DNA of 64,000 nucleotides from Paragyromitra xinjiangensis (lineage: Eukaryota > Ascomycota > Pezizomycetes > Pezizales > Discinaceae): positions 1,736,001 through 1,800,000 of the forward strand of contig JBCAMK010000001.1 in assembly GCA_038503065.1 (NCBI GenBank), given 5' to 3'. The notes beneath the pieces are model-generated. The model searched no databases, was not told the origin of the DNA, and saw only the letters and a list, made by a program, of their open reading frames with translations. Position numbers and translations under genes: made by a program. Shown here piece after piece: positions 1 to 12,157 of this stretch (its first letter is position 1; each line of letters starts with the position of its first letter).

Positions 1-151
1 AGGATTGCAGGACTCGGGGTATAGAACGCCAGCGCTTACTGTTAGCGAGTTGGACGAAAATGATAATGGGAAGTTTGATCCGAATTTACCACATGGAACA
101 CACACAGATCCTAGGTATAAGGAACGAGGGTATGGAAACCAGAACTTCTAA
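1..151 (+). CDS. C-terminal fragment of an unidentified protein
   Basis: An open frame enters from the left edge (first whole codon at base 2) and ends at a TAA at 149-151, leaving about 49 residues. The tail is polar and rich in Asp, Asn and Gly and ends in RYKERGYGNQNF. No domain can be named from so short a piece. It is called coding because the frame is open from the edge and the composition is protein-like, not AT-rich like the DNA that follows. The start and any introns lie outside the window. Confidence 0.55.
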   Translation, partial: GLQDSGYRTPALTVSELDENDNGKFDPNLPHGTHTDPRYKERGYGNQNF

Positions 152-2399
152 ATGAGGAAACGGGTTGGGGAAGTAATGGCGTTTTGGTCTTTTTTCTTAC
201 TATATAATATCTACAACACATTACCGTGAAGGCTTCTTTTCGTGACTTTTTATGTATAAATATATCTTGTAAAAATCATCACCATCTGTACGATCTCCTG
301 TTCATCGCATCGTATGGTGACAAACGTTAACCATTAAAATCAAAATTCTGTTCGGCTAGAGTCACACCTCCAAGCTGTTGGATGGTGGTGGTTATCGTAT
401 ACAACGAAATGGCATGATCTAGGCAGTTCTAGTAGACTTTCTAGAAGCTGAAAATGATCTACCAGTCAATCACGTGCATGCTCGATGAGGCGATTTCAAT
501 CAAAGTATTTCACCCCAGGCTAGGCCGGGCTATTTCGTAATAGACATAAGAACTACATCTTAGAGTCGATCATAGTATATCACTCTAATTTACAGGCGAC
601 AGTTAAAAGGATACAGAGGCAAGGAGTGACACTATAACTTCTGGTAGTATTTATTGGTCGAATTATAACAAGCAAAGCCAATAGACAAGGTCTCTTAATA
701 GATTCTAAAGGTAATAGCGCCCCGGCAATATAATTCCAATCGTCATAAATCGCGTTTCCAAGATCGCCAACCATAATCCTTGTTTCGCGGCTTTGTCACG
801 ACGGGGCAAGGCAGAACCAGTAACTCCGTCGCTCTTCCCGTTCTTCACATCAGTCGCGCAATTTTTAAATAATATCGCGTCACCCCTTGCATTAATATTT
901 TACGTTAAGCTATATTCTACACCCTTTAAGCGTGATTCTTCATGTGAGCCCAAAGAAGATTGGTAGCAAGAATGTATCCTTATGTCGCAATCATTGGCTT
1001 ACGCTGTGTCACTGAAACCACACCTTTCTTCTCCCACCGATTGGCTCTCGGCCATGGTGTAGTCTCCCCTAAATAACCTAACTGACGCCGCTATGTGACG
1101 CGCAAGGAGCGAGATCACAGAAGTCCAGGTCCAAGAAGTTGTGACGCGTTGATGAGCTTAGTTTGAGGGAAAAAAGGAAATCATCTCCTGCAGGCACAAC
1201 AACATTTTCCCGGTACTGCCATCACATATTCCCATCTGGATAAAGCGCGGCTAGGTGTATGTGCATATTTCGATCTGAGAAGGGTACCCACCAATAGGCT
1301 GGATTTTGAGAGGCTGTTAAATATGGGGCCACATGCATTGCTTCCTGCGAGAGGTCTTCGAGGACCAGAGGCAGATTTATTTGCTTCAAATTGCCGAGAC
1401 TTGATGAAGTTGGTATATTAATCACATAAAGCAAATTTCTATAGCATGGTGTGGCAGCGGTAAGTGCTTGACTTGAGCTTGTGATTCATGCGTTTCTTCA
1501 TCTTCCGCTTGGTCTGTGCTTGATATAGCCTACCTACCCGCATAAAACCGTTGGGATCGTTAGCCAGGAAAGCACTGTTGTAACTTGGGAGCGGGAAAGG
1601 TGGCTTGATCCTGTGAGCTTTCTTTTCCCCTCATGATCTTGCATGGGCAGCTGCAGCTAAGCGTGTGGGAGATCGGTGTTTTTCTTGGTGGTGGAGGAGC
1701 TCCTAGTAGGCGGCGCCAATGAATTTGAGGCGCTCATCCCATGAGCATCTCACCTGCACGGTGTGTAAACTGATCCGTGCGAGGGTTAGGGCTAAAATTT
1801 AGACGTCAAGCGATATTTCCGTAGGGCAAGCGATTGGTAAGAATGGTCAACAAGAGGTTAATTATAATAGTAAAAATGTTTCTTTTGACCTAAAATTCAG
1901 CGCTAATTCCTGATACTACTTAACTACCTAACTATTTCAATATACCGCTACTACAACTTAGGTAAACACAAAGAAACCAACGGGGCTGTCGAGTTCCACC
2001 GCGGTGGTGCCTGCATGTATTTATACAAACACAAATACATATAGGCCCAAACACCACACTACCACCACCACCCAAAACCCCCCTTCCCCCCAAGATATCA
2101 ATGACCTTAACTAGTGCACAACATATACACTCAAAGGTAAGCAACTTACAAATCAAAACATTGAATATAAAAATAGTCGAATTTACGACAGCGGTTTTAG
2201 GCCGGTCCTAATATCGCTTCTCGGCGATAGAAACGAAATCGAATACTGACGGTTTTGCTGTCGAGCTACATCTCAAAAGCCAGCAGAACATCGCTTCCAA
2301 GCAACTTTCGCTTCTGGTTTTATTACCAAGAAACGTTACCATAGACGCTCGTCGCAAAATCGACTAATAAACGGTAAATAAGACCAACTCTTCACTACT
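152..2399. other. AT-rich intergenic region
   Basis: No gene recognised. Only short open frames with no family resemblance occur on either strand. It lies between the ends of the cut gene and the bZIP gene, so it should hold two 3' ends. Confidence 0.5.
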
Positions 2400-3618
2400 T
2401 TAAATTCTATCCAGTATTCCAAATAGAATCGTATTTTCAACACGGCACTGGCCGGCTTCCATCATCCCGGGTGGGCAAATCTCATCAATCAAGTGGCCAG
2501 CACTATCCTCTGGGAGACCAGGGTGAAGTTGGTGGATGAATGACTGGGCGAGGCTACAAGGGGTTGAGGACGAAACAGATGTCGTTTGATAGGAGCAGTG
2601 AGCTGGCAATGGCATGGTTGTGGGATACATAGGACGCTGAGGAGAACAGCAGGATGATGAGACGGCTGAAGATGGAGGGGAGTACTGGGGTTGCGTAGTT
2701 GGGCAAAAAGGGGTTTGTGGTTGAGAACAGCAAGAATTGGACGAAGAACAAACATTAGGAGACATTTGGTATGGGGTGTATGTTGGAGATGAGTTTACGA
2801 TTGCCGAAGAGTAGGATGGCTGGGGGGGCGGAGAGGATATTCCGTAGTTGTAGAGGCCATTCGTTTGTGCTGAGGAGAGTGTGGGTGTATAGTTTGAAGC
2901 TGGAGCAGTTGTAGGCGTAGGCGTAGGCGTAGGATAGTTAGATGAAGTGTATTGTGGTGGCGAGAGCGACTGCGAGGGAAGCTATTAGGAATGGTTGTTA
3001 TTTCTCAGCTACAGAGTTGAGTAGGTAGGCACTGGACTATGAAAAAACGTTGAAAAAACGTACCTTCGATGTTGCGGCGGCTAACGCAAGTGGTCCGGCT
3101 CCCTTTCCTCCGCCCCGATCCGCTTCTCTTGCAGCAACCATTCCGGTAGAATTCCGCCTTTCCGGCACCATTCTCTCTGAAGCTTTTGTAGGTTGACACT
3201 GCGTTCCTATCCCCCCTATTGGCTCACCACCACCACAGGGGCGCCTTCCTAGGACTTTAAGAACTCCCTCTACGGCTGTCTCCCCGTCCACATTGCCCTC
3301 ACCTCCCTCCCTCAAAGTTTTATCGATCTCACTATCGGTCACTCCACGCCTTTTCAGCATGCTTCGGAGTATCTGATTCTCTCGGACTACCTTCTTTGCG
3401 GCATTTTGGATTTCGATGTTTGCTTCTATCCCAATCCTTTGACAGGTCTGGAAACGCGCTTCCAGCGATAGTAGGTACTCCTTCTTCCTTGCTCTGCTTC
3501 GACGCTGGTTCTCCCGTAGACGAGATGCATTGACGGCAGGACTATTACCAGCACCGGCAGCAGAGGAGGATGTCGAGGAAGCTGGTGAAGGCGCAAAAGT
3601 ACTCGAATTCGGCGTCAT
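2400..3618 (-). CDS. bZIP transcription factor
   Basis: Two exons on the minus strand, 3618-3064 and 2981-2400, joined in phase 0 (donor GTACGT, acceptor TAATAG), give 378 residues. Residues about 30-60 form a fungal bZIP basic region with NASRLRENQRRSRARKKEY, followed by a leucine/isoleucine-spaced helix (SLEARF, IEIQNAAKKV, ENQILRSML) that would dimerise. The second exon is Pro/Ser/Tyr-rich, starts with PT repeats and contains paired-cysteine motifs (SCCS, SSCCS), as in disordered activation regions. It is expected to be a nuclear DNA-binding regulator; its targets cannot be read from sequence. The start is the first ATG of the long frame, about 30 residues before the basic region. The bZIP identity is firm, the exon 2 boundary a little less so. 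Confidence 0.87.
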
Positions 3619-5982
3619 GATAAAATTAAGTGTTACTTCTAGAGACTATGATGGCGTTGTTGATGGGGGGTTCGTTCGATTTTAGTATGCTTCAACATTA
3701 CGCATGCGCAAAGGATGGCAAGATTAGTCAGCACCCACCCCACCCAGAAGAAAAAGCAGAAAAGGGCGTTTCCCTTTGCAGAAGTGCTGAAATTGCACAA
3801 TTCGTCTCGGCGTTTTGATCCAGTCCCCAGCGCCAGGGGACTGTACCACTACAAAATCGTATCTTTCGTAGTCAAGTTTTGTAACCATAGAAATATTTTA
3901 TACCTCCCAAGAGCATAGATCAACTCTTGGCGAATGTAGGCGCAAAAAAGCGAAGTTCATAGCAACTAAAATGGATGAAAAATGAGCTGTCAAAGTTAAT
4001 TGATTCATCTTGGCGTCCTTTAAAAATTGATAATTCTTAATATGGTTGTGCCACCCGCATGCTGAGAACTAAAACCCTAGGTCAACATCTTACTCTACTT
4101 GGTTTAGCGATAGAGGACCGGTGACCTCGAGCTACCGGGGATCAGCATGGATCAGCAAGGTCCCCACGATATGGCCTAACCTCATAGCACATCCGAGATC
4201 CTCGTGTGAAAATGCCAGTTTATATTTGCATGCATGACGATACCGTCCGCCAGACTAGTAGCAGAGCCCAAAGTTCAAAATTTTACCATGATTGCACAAG
4301 CCTCTTAGGCCAGCAGGCTTGCAGCGGAACGTGGGGGGGGCGTAAAATTGTGAGAAGTGATAATACTGGTGAACGGTGAATCAGACAGATCGCTGCTACG
4401 ACTTTCATATAGTTCAGGAACTATGCCGTCACAGTATACTTTGTTTTTAGTATAGCCTATTGCTTACTTGCTAACCTGCTCGAGTTAAGATAATAGTCGG
4501 ATTAATTGGCCAGCACTGTGCAAAAAAAAGTCGACGAGAAGATGGAGAAAAAAGCCCTCGAAGGGCTACTTTACAGACTATCTTCCTCCATGCATGAGAT
4601 GTGACCAGCCGGAGCTTGCTCCGTTAAATCTTCCGAATCGATCGGATTCCCCTTCACAGTCAACTCTTTCGTCGATATCTTCAGCTTCAGAATTCTATTA
4701 GTTGAGGTTACACATAAACTCTCAAACAGTAATCCCGCAACAATCTGACCGTTGGCTGATTGCAACCTTTCTTGAGTGATAAGTGATCAGTTCGCTAGCT
4801 TTAGCTCCTTGGCTACTAAAATCTCGTGCTCGTAAGTGAGTTCTTACCAGCGATACAGGATTTAGCTATCCTAAGCCACGAGTGAGAAATCGATATTTAG
4901 TTGTGGAATTCAACGAGCAAAGGAGTGTGACCAAGTTTTGAATTTCTAGTAAGGGTTTGTGTCACGCGCTAGATAGTGTATCTATGGTTGGGCCATTCTA
5001 GCACGAGTTAAAGCACTCTGTACAACGTGCAGCTGATTAGGAATGGAATGTCTAGGTACGTGGCTAGAGAGCTGTAATTCATCTGAAGCATACACAGGCT
5101 TCGCATCCGTATAAGTATTTTAAACTGTATTCAATTAAGGAATCTTTCAAAGACTATCTACCAATATTTCCGGGCAAGAGTCGAGGTATCCATAACATAG
5201 GACCGAATGATGATCATAGATGATCACTCGGTTCAAAACACTTCCCATGAACAATCCCCAAGAAACCCAGGGAGTCCAGTAAATCTCACTGGATAGAAAA
5301 CGTGCCCTGATCCCAAGATCAACTTGATAGATATGAGAAGCACCTACGTGGCCGTGGGGGGAGCAGAGGTTGAGTTGTAAAGTCGAAACATCATGTAGGT
5401 CCGAAAAACGCTCTGTTGTCAATTTATATTGGACCCGGTTTTGGCCGACGACTTTGCGCCACCAACGTGCCCTACCCGTCTTGTCAGAAGTCTCGTTACC
5501 AATCTTAATCCCTGTGAAAATTTTTCAAATCCTTGTTCGATAACTAAATTGATTGCGGATCATCAACCACTACTCTATTGGATTCGGCGCCCTGTATGGC
5601 ATCATCGGCGCAAGTATCTCGGGAGATAGCTTGTGATGGGGTGGAAGTGAGGGATTATAGGCCTAGGACTGCATCCCACTCGTGAGGACACAAATCGTGG
5701 GGTATAAGGCTCCCCAATGATTTTTTTGAGGGGCATGATGGACGATCGATATTGAAGTGAAATTTCGCCCGCATATCTAGCGGCCACCAAGCCCGTCTAC
5801 AGCTATATCGGGAAAGCTGTCCCGCGTGCGCCATTGCTCTATGGGAGTGGATAGGGAACTGATTTTGCGGAGATAAGAATATGTTATCTTGTTCTGGGCC
5901 TAATTTCGGCCTAGTATATTTAAAAGTACGTTTATAGCTCATGGAACTTACTTGAAGACGCCATTTTGATGATATATTCGCC
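3619..5982. other. Intergenic region, upstream of the bZIP gene
   Basis: No gene recognised. The part next to 3618 must hold the bZIP promoter. The remainder is AT-rich with scattered short open frames lacking family features. Confidence 0.5.
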
Positions 5983-6628
5983 TTAGGCTTCAATCGCCGT
6001 TGGTTGTCCAAAATGTCGCTGTGCGACTTCCAAGGGAATCTTTCCATCTGATGGCTCCTCGATAAAAGTTTTCATGCCAGGCTCTACCCTTCCACCCCGC
6101 ACCACAACCCCCATAACACCCGCCTTCCGCTTGGTAACTCTCTTCATCTCAGGATCCTTTTCAACACCCTTCTCTTGTAGACCTCTCCTGAATTTATCAA
6201 TTCGACGGCACGGATTCTTGGGCCCGTAACCTCAACAACTGGGTGCCGGTTTCCTTCTTTTGACTTTTCTTTATCCTCTTCCGGTTGCGAAAAGTGTAGC
6301 TTTGTTTCCTTCCCTAACTCCAACTCGCGATTCCACTGGTGGTGATGTTTTCGTCCAAATCGCCTGGCCCGACTTCTTCCCGACCTTCTTCGTTCTGGCT
6401 AACCTCATCAAGTAGTTCTAGGGCGATAAGGTGTACTTGACGCAGGTTTAGTTGTTGGGATTCGCTTTGATGCGCGAGAGGTGCTGCACTGTTATATCTG
6501 CGTGGCAATTGCCTTCAGCGCCGAGATTCTGGAGGAGGTTGATCGAGGGGACGGGGTGACTTAGAGAATACGTGAGAGCCAGAGATAGAAACGGAGTACG
6601 CTTTTCCGGGAAGAGACGGTATCGGCAT
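5983..6628 (-). pseudogene. MOSC-domain protein, multiply frameshifted
   Basis: On the minus strand from an ATG at 6628, the pieces of a MOSC (molybdenum cofactor sulfurase C-terminal) domain protein appear in order but in different frames. They are MPIPSLPGKAYSVSISGSHV, then PSINLLQNLGAEGNCHADIT, then NLRQVHLIALELLDEV and VGPGDLDENITTSGI, then ETKLHFSQPEED and HPVVEVTG, then NPCRRIDKF and KRKAGVMGVVVRGGRVEPGM, ending ...FGQPTAIEA and TAA at 5983. At least four single-base shifts are needed: near 6575, 6445, 6325 and 6215. The joins are shifts of one base with no intron-length gap, so introns do not explain them. The intact family binds sulfur-carrying cofactors. The gene is dead in this sequence unless the shifts are base-calling errors. 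Confidence 0.85.
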
Positions 6629-8708
6629 GGTTCTATAAGGATAATGGCGAATCGAAATACAAGTTGCTCCTTGACAGCAGTGTGTTCGGTCGTGTGTGTC
6701 TGTGAAGCTATATATGCTCGTTTTGAGGGGCTGTGCGGCCCAGCGTGACTCTCTCGGAGACGGCCGACTGTAGGTTGAGCCAATCGCTGTGGCCCTGAGT
6801 AGCGCGATTCATAAAGAAAATGGTTCATGCGAAGTCTGTTGTTAAAGTGACAGGTTTCACCAATGAGTTCCGCTGATTTTCTTGGCAACTCTGGGAGCCG
6901 TGTCATGCGTTGTCACTCGTGTTGGGTGAAATTTTGGCTTGTTTCATCGGGTTTACCAATTTTGTGACTTTAACTATGTTACTAATTGGGACGCGCTAGT
7001 TGGGGGCTGGCACAGGATTATACCTACGAGAAGGAATTATTTAATCATTTGTTTACTCTCTAGTCTCAGCCTCTCTGCCGGTGCTAAGCCTATCCTTGGC
7101 CCTTGAAAGCGTTCAGCAGAACTTTGCTGTCGTTCGCCCTAATTCACTACCGTCATCTAGCCTGAATCTCGTGATACTAGGGCGAAACGTCCACCGTTCT
7201 CGGCGTACATGTATGTCCTCCCTGTGCCCGTCTTGCCGTACGATGTCCCTCAGAGCATAGGGTTTCACCGTTGGGATGATGAAGAGGCTGTGGCTTGCAA
7301 AATCCGAAGGACTTAGGATAACGGTCAAGGATGGTAATGACAGATTCTCTTGTCCCATCTAGCAGCTCCTAAAGGGATACGAGTTCTCCAAATCTAATTG
7401 CATATTCCTCGGGTGGTAGTTGGAGACATTTATCACGGATTTTCGGGATAATGCTTCGTGTGGTCCGGGAGAACTTGCTGTGCTTTGCTACAGACACCAC
7501 ATTCGTAGGGAGCTAGCTTTTGGCCCTCAAAAGCTATTATGTGTTGAGCATACTGGAGTTTGGCATAAGTCTCTGCGCTTGGTTTCTCGGAGTACCGGAC
7601 TTGGTGACTATGAGTTTGGTTAGATTATATTTGATGTGATAAATGGCGAGGCTAATTTTCAAGTGGTAGGATATTCTGAACTTATTTCGAAGTGGAAGGA
7701 GTTCACATCTTCATATACATGAATATGGGATTTTAACTTATTATAAGGCCGAGGTTGGACAGATGAGGGAGAAGTTAGTGTATTTCTTAGTAGTGGGAGT
7801 TAAATCATGATTCTAGTTGCTTTTCAGAATCGATTTGAGGTTGATGAGGTATGAATTGTTGTAGTTTCTATAAAAAGCCACTTTACATAAGATTTATGGC
7901 TAAGCAAATTTGCTAGCGAGAAGAAATTAGAGAATGAGGGAAACGAAATCTGGCTCATACCACAAGTTACACGTCCGGAACAGAGGCCATTATGTTTTTC
8001 TTCGCGTCTAATGAATCGAATTCCTTTGAAAAGGCGAGAATTCCTCCTCTAGGGTATCCTAGGCCCCGAAATCCGGACAACGACAAGTAGAGATTCGATT
8101 TTTGGCGCATCAGTGGGAGCCGGTATCGACCTTAGTGGTAAGCGGCTCACTACTCGAAAGGAGAATTTCGCAAGTGGGAGTTATTGGGAATGATACCTGA
8201 TGATACGGAAGACACTAAGAAATGGTGGGTTGAAAGTCTTTGGATGGAGCTACTTATATGGCGGGTGGTACCACTAAACCCCTAGGCTACGATTGAGACG
8301 TAAATCGTTCCGGTCCGCCGTCGCTTATAAGAGAATGGCGGTGCTAATCGGATCCAAGTATGGTGTGATTTGCCAATGAAGATATTATTAGCCTATCAAT
8401 TGGCAGCGTCTACACTGGAAGTTGCTTTAATGTTGGCGGCATCGCCCCCAGAAATAACGTACTCGGGTCAAGACTAGGTCACGGCTATAGTATTGGGAAA
8501 CCTTGAGGAAAAAATAATAACGACCCCATAGGTTCGTGACGCAAAGCAATATAGCAAAATAAAGTGCGGCGCCATGGCCATATTAGTAACGGTGTGATAC
8601 TGTGACCATTCGTGACACCCTGAGAAGTCCCCGACCCAAGTTTATATGTTTCTCCTAGACTGACTTATACCCGCTTTCTTGATAGATACATATTCTGATT
8701 CTATTAAG
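6629..8708. other. Intergenic region without recognisable genes
   Basis: Short open frames at about 7113-7358 (minus) and 7420-7623 (plus) have no recognisable domain. The stretch lies between the MOSC relic and the arsenic genes and may contain further decayed sequence. Confidence 0.45.
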
Positions 8709-9640
8709 TCACTGTGTGGTCTTTTGCTCCTTGTTCCACGCACTCGGATCATAGCCATCCATAAACTCCAATAGTTTTCCACCTGTTTTCACCCATCCAG
8801 ATATTCCACCTTCCAATGCGTAGCTTTTCAATTTGTCATCGTTTTGTCTGTTAATGTAGTCCTGCATCCAAGACGAAGCCCTGGACCCGCGCCCTCGGGA
8901 GGACCCTGTAGCTGCGTCAAGCTAATGCTGTTGTCATCTCTTTTAGCTATGTGGAAAGTACTTACCACAGTAGAAAACAACGGCTTGCACTCCTGCGGCA
9001 GTAAAAAGGTTATACAATGCCGGGATAGAATGATACATGCTCTGCGCTGGGAGATTGATGGAGTCCTTGATTGTCCCGCCCTTTCGAACCAAGAGATGAG
9101 TGGAAAGTGGCAAAGTAAAAGAAAAAGAAAAAGGGTGGCGGGTGAATGAGGCCTGGGATATATCATTTGCGACAACCTGATTAAGGTTTGTATCTTAAGA
9201 GCTGACGACTGATGTGGTTTCATCACTCTGGTGTGATAGATATGCAGGAAGAAAGGATGTGAGATGTGTAGTGCGTTTCACCCCAATATCCTCCAAGGTG
9301 TTCAAAAGAAAAGAAAGGAGAATAAGGCTTGAGGGCAATCGGACAAGCGACTGCGATCCCGTGCAAAAACCGTTGGCTACTAGTATTTCCTCACTTTGAC
9401 AAATTGGGGATATTACAGGAAGAGAAGCAGGACTCATGGAGCTTCTCGCGTCTGCTGATAGAAAGAAAATGAACTTACTTCGTGGTCATTGCGTCTCAAA
9501 TCAACCAGGGCAAAGTCACGACCCGGGATCTTCTCGCTTGACTCCATCCATTCTAGGACGGTTGCTTGTGGCAGAAAGACTGTAGTCGAAATGGGTTTTG
9601 GATAAACTGCGTGCCATGGTTGTTGCTCAAGCACAGACAT
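8709..9640 (-). CDS. ACR2: Acr2-type arsenate reductase (rhodanese/Cdc25 fold)
   Basis: Three exons on the minus strand, 9640-9479, 9080-8966 and 8905-8709, join to 157 residues with standard GT-AG introns. The protein has a rhodanese-like fold: FALVDLRRNDHEGG at about 46-56, NLPAQSMYHSIP, then the active-site loop VVFYCGSSRGRGSR, with Cys92 and Arg98 in the Cys-x5-Arg spacing of Acr2/Cdc25 enzymes, and the C-terminal LEGGISGWVK. Such enzymes reduce arsenate to arsenite with glutathione and glutaredoxin in the cytosol. The divergent neighbour is the arsenite exporter Acr3, which strongly supports the arsenate reductase call over a plain sulfurtransferase. The 398-bp first intron is long for this window. 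Plain rhodanese or phosphatase activity remains possible. Confidence 0.88.
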
Positions 9641-10102
9641 AATGGTGCGGGAACCAGGAGAAGTTTAGGAACCGAAGCTGGGGTTTCTGGGAATTTGATG
9701 CCCGACGTGGAATACCTCTAGATTTTAAATAGCAGATGGCCGAACTAGACAGGAAAACGTTACAGCAGCTATTCTTCTGTCGCCAGACCAGCTGTCGTCT
9801 GTGGCTGGGGCGGAGATGAGTCTAGAAAGGGGGGATGACAAACAATCGTTCAAGTTGATGTCGCGTTTCGTTTTATCATTTGAATGTCACCGCTATGCTG
9901 CCATCTGCCAATCATGGGCTAGGAGCATGTCACCCCGACCGGCAAGTGCCGACATAAGAGAACCATCAAATTCAACACATAAAAAAAGATACAATCACTA
10001 TCGACTAGCAATAATATAATCTAGCAACATTGTGCTTCTACTATCGTCTTACTTATTTTAAGAAGGCGTTTTTATTACACCCTCCGTCCCGGCATCAAGA
10101 AA
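9641..10102. promoter_or_regulatory. Shared divergent promoter of the arsenic pair
   Basis: This 462-bp gap separates the start codons of the arsenate reductase (minus) and the arsenite exporter (plus). Both promoters must lie here, so joint arsenic-responsive control is likely. That is inferred from layout; I did not identify a specific binding site. Confidence 0.6.
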
Positions 10103-11432
10103 ATGTCAACAACCGGCACTCCCGTCAAGGATGTTGAAACCTGTCCCGAAATCTCTTCCTCTAAATCTTCTCATCAAGATGTGATAAAATCGCCATCAGA
10201 ATCGCAGTCTGGAGGAGCCAGTACCTCTTTATCTGCTTTTAAGCAACTGGGATTCCTCGATAGGTTTTTAGCCGTATGGATTTTTCTTGCAATGGCAATT
10301 GGGATAATCTTGGGGTATTTCGAACCCTCAACTGCGCCAGCGCTGCAGAAGGGTGAATTTGCCGAAGTCTCTATCCCAATCGCTGTTGGGCTTCTAGTCA
10401 TGATGTATCCCATTTTGTGTAAAGTTCGATATGAAACACTACATCAATTGTTGAAATTGAGAGCTTTGTGGATCCAGGTTGGGTTTAGCATTATCATGAA
10501 TTGGGTTATCGCGCCCTTAGTTATGGTAAGCACTGGATCACCTATGATACCGATCTTTCTCAGTGGGCTAAATTTTTTGTTGTGAAATAGGTTGCCTTGG
10601 CCTGGGCTTTCTTGCCAGACCGCCATGATCTCCGTCAAGGCTTAATACTCGTGGGGGTTGCTCGGTGTATCGCCATGGTTGGTTAACGCCTTTCCTTGAG
10701 AAATAGGTGAAAATAACATGAGTACTAATAATCCGGTAGGTGTTGATTTGGACAGAACTAGCATCGGGAGACACCGATTACTGCGCTATGCTTGTGGCCT
10801 TGAACTCTTTCCTACAAATCATACTATTTGCACCGTTAGCAGTTTTCTATATCAACGTCATTTCAGACTCCGATTCACTCGAAATCACCTACTCGACAGT
10901 CGCCGTTTCTGTAGCCGTATTTCTCGGCATCCCGCTAGGTGCTGCTATTTTTACTCGCTTGGTTCTCCTGCGGTTCATCTTCAAGGGCGATATCGAGAAA
11001 TATAACCGTAACTTCATTCGTTGGGTTTCCCCGTGGTCGTTGATCGGTCTCCTGTTCACCATCTTGGTCCTTTTCGCATCCCAGTCCCGCAATATCGTAT
11101 CCAAGATTACCTCTGTGCTCCGTGTCTCCGCGCCGCTGATCGTCTATTTTATCATCATATTCGTTACCGCCATGGCCGCTTGCAGATATTTTGGAAGTGG
11201 AACGTTTGCAAATGGCAAACTGGGGAGATGGGGTTACGAAATTACGGTGACACAGTCGCTCACGGCGGCAAGTAACAACTTTGAGCTGGCGATTGCGGTC
11301 GCAGTAGCTTGCTACGGTCCAGGTTCGGACCAAGCCCTCGCAGCGACGGTTGGGCCATTAATTGAAGTGCCAGTGTTGTTGGGTTTGGTCGAGGTCGTTA
11401 AGTTTCTGAAGAACAGGTGGAGTTGGAAGTAG
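10103..11432 (+). CDS. ACR3: Arsenite efflux transporter Acr3
   Basis: Three exons, 10103-10525, 10591-10677 and 10740-11432, join in phase 0 to 400 residues, the size of yeast Acr3. About ten hydrophobic segments follow a 50-residue Ser-rich N terminus. Family motifs include [18 protein letters not shown] in the first half, [13 protein letters not shown] (the conserved Cys of helix 4, here about residue 167) and [11 protein letters not shown] (the conserved Glu of helix 9, about residue 352). Acr3 carriers export arsenite across the plasma membrane by proton antiport. Intron 2 has an atypical donor (GTTGGT) but a clear TACTAAT branch site. The gene is divergent from the arsenate reductase, giving a complete reduce-and-export module. 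No disruption was seen. Confidence 0.95.
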
Positions 11433-11758
11433 AGGTGGTGGGGTGTCTTGGTTTTATGGCAGACTTTTTTCTTTTTCTGGGGGCTTATGCTGGTGGAGAT
11501 TTATTTAGGGAAATTTGTATAACTACATGTAGGAATGTATGAACGCACAGCACCAAAATGATAGGACTATATAATGACTATAGGAGGTTTATATTCAATT
11601 GTGAAAACTGGTGGGTTGATTGGTACTTGCAAGTGCGAGTGATGTCGATGAAATAAAGCTGTGAATTGACCCACTTTGGCTTGTAGAGCTTACTTAAGTA
11701 TTCCTGAGTTACACCCATATGTTACTTTCCAACTAATCCGTTGGTACAACCAAGTCCC
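11433..11758. other. Convergent 3' region
   Basis: Lies between the 3' ends of Acr3 (plus) and the next gene (minus). No gene recognised. Confidence 0.5.
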
Positions 11759-12157
11759 TTAAGCCGGCCCACTACCTACATGGTCTTGCCCCGTCTGAAT
11801 TGCCCTGCTCCTCTTATCCTTCAGGGTATGCTTAGATGCGCCAAAATCCTTCCCACCGCTTGAATCTTGCCCGAGTCTTTTTGCTTCCACATCAACAGGC
11901 AATTGGTCTCCGATGCCGGTGACGACTTCGCCAGTCAAGCCGCCATCGCCCGTGCCGGAAGGCATGTTGATTACGTTATCGGTGATGGCAGGGTCTAAGG
12001 GGTTTGTACGAGTCGTGGCTCCGTAGGCCTTTTCAGCCTTTTCATTGCGGGATGAGGGAACGACAGGCTGAGTGCCAGAGTCAGAGGGGATAGAGGTGCC
12101 GTGGGCGGCCGTATCTTCGAGTTTCCCGCCGCGGCGGGCTTCAACATCGTTAGACAT
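11759..12157 (-). CDS. Small hydrophilic protein of unknown function
   Basis: A single open frame of 132 residues from the ATG at 12157 (MSNDVEARRGGKLEDTAAHG). An in-frame upstream start at 12238 would add 27 residues, but the hydrophilic, fungal-style N terminus starts at MSND. The protein is highly polar with no membrane segment or cysteine, is rich in Gly, Asp, Lys and Ser, and is probably disordered. Coding is supported by length, composition and position; I recognise no family. The downstream neighbour is Acr3, tail to tail. Confidence 0.5.
   Translation of the reverse strand: MSNDVEARRGGKLEDTAAHGTSIPSDSGTQPVVPSSRNEKAEKAYGATTRTNPLDPAITDNVINMPSGTGDGGLTGEVVTGIGDQLPVDVEAKRLGQDSSGGKDFGASKHTLKDKRSRAIQTGQDHVGSGPA

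Noticed and set aside
5983..6628. Introns as explanation of the MOSC frame changes
   Set aside because: The neighbouring pieces are contiguous with one-base shifts, leaving no room for an intron.
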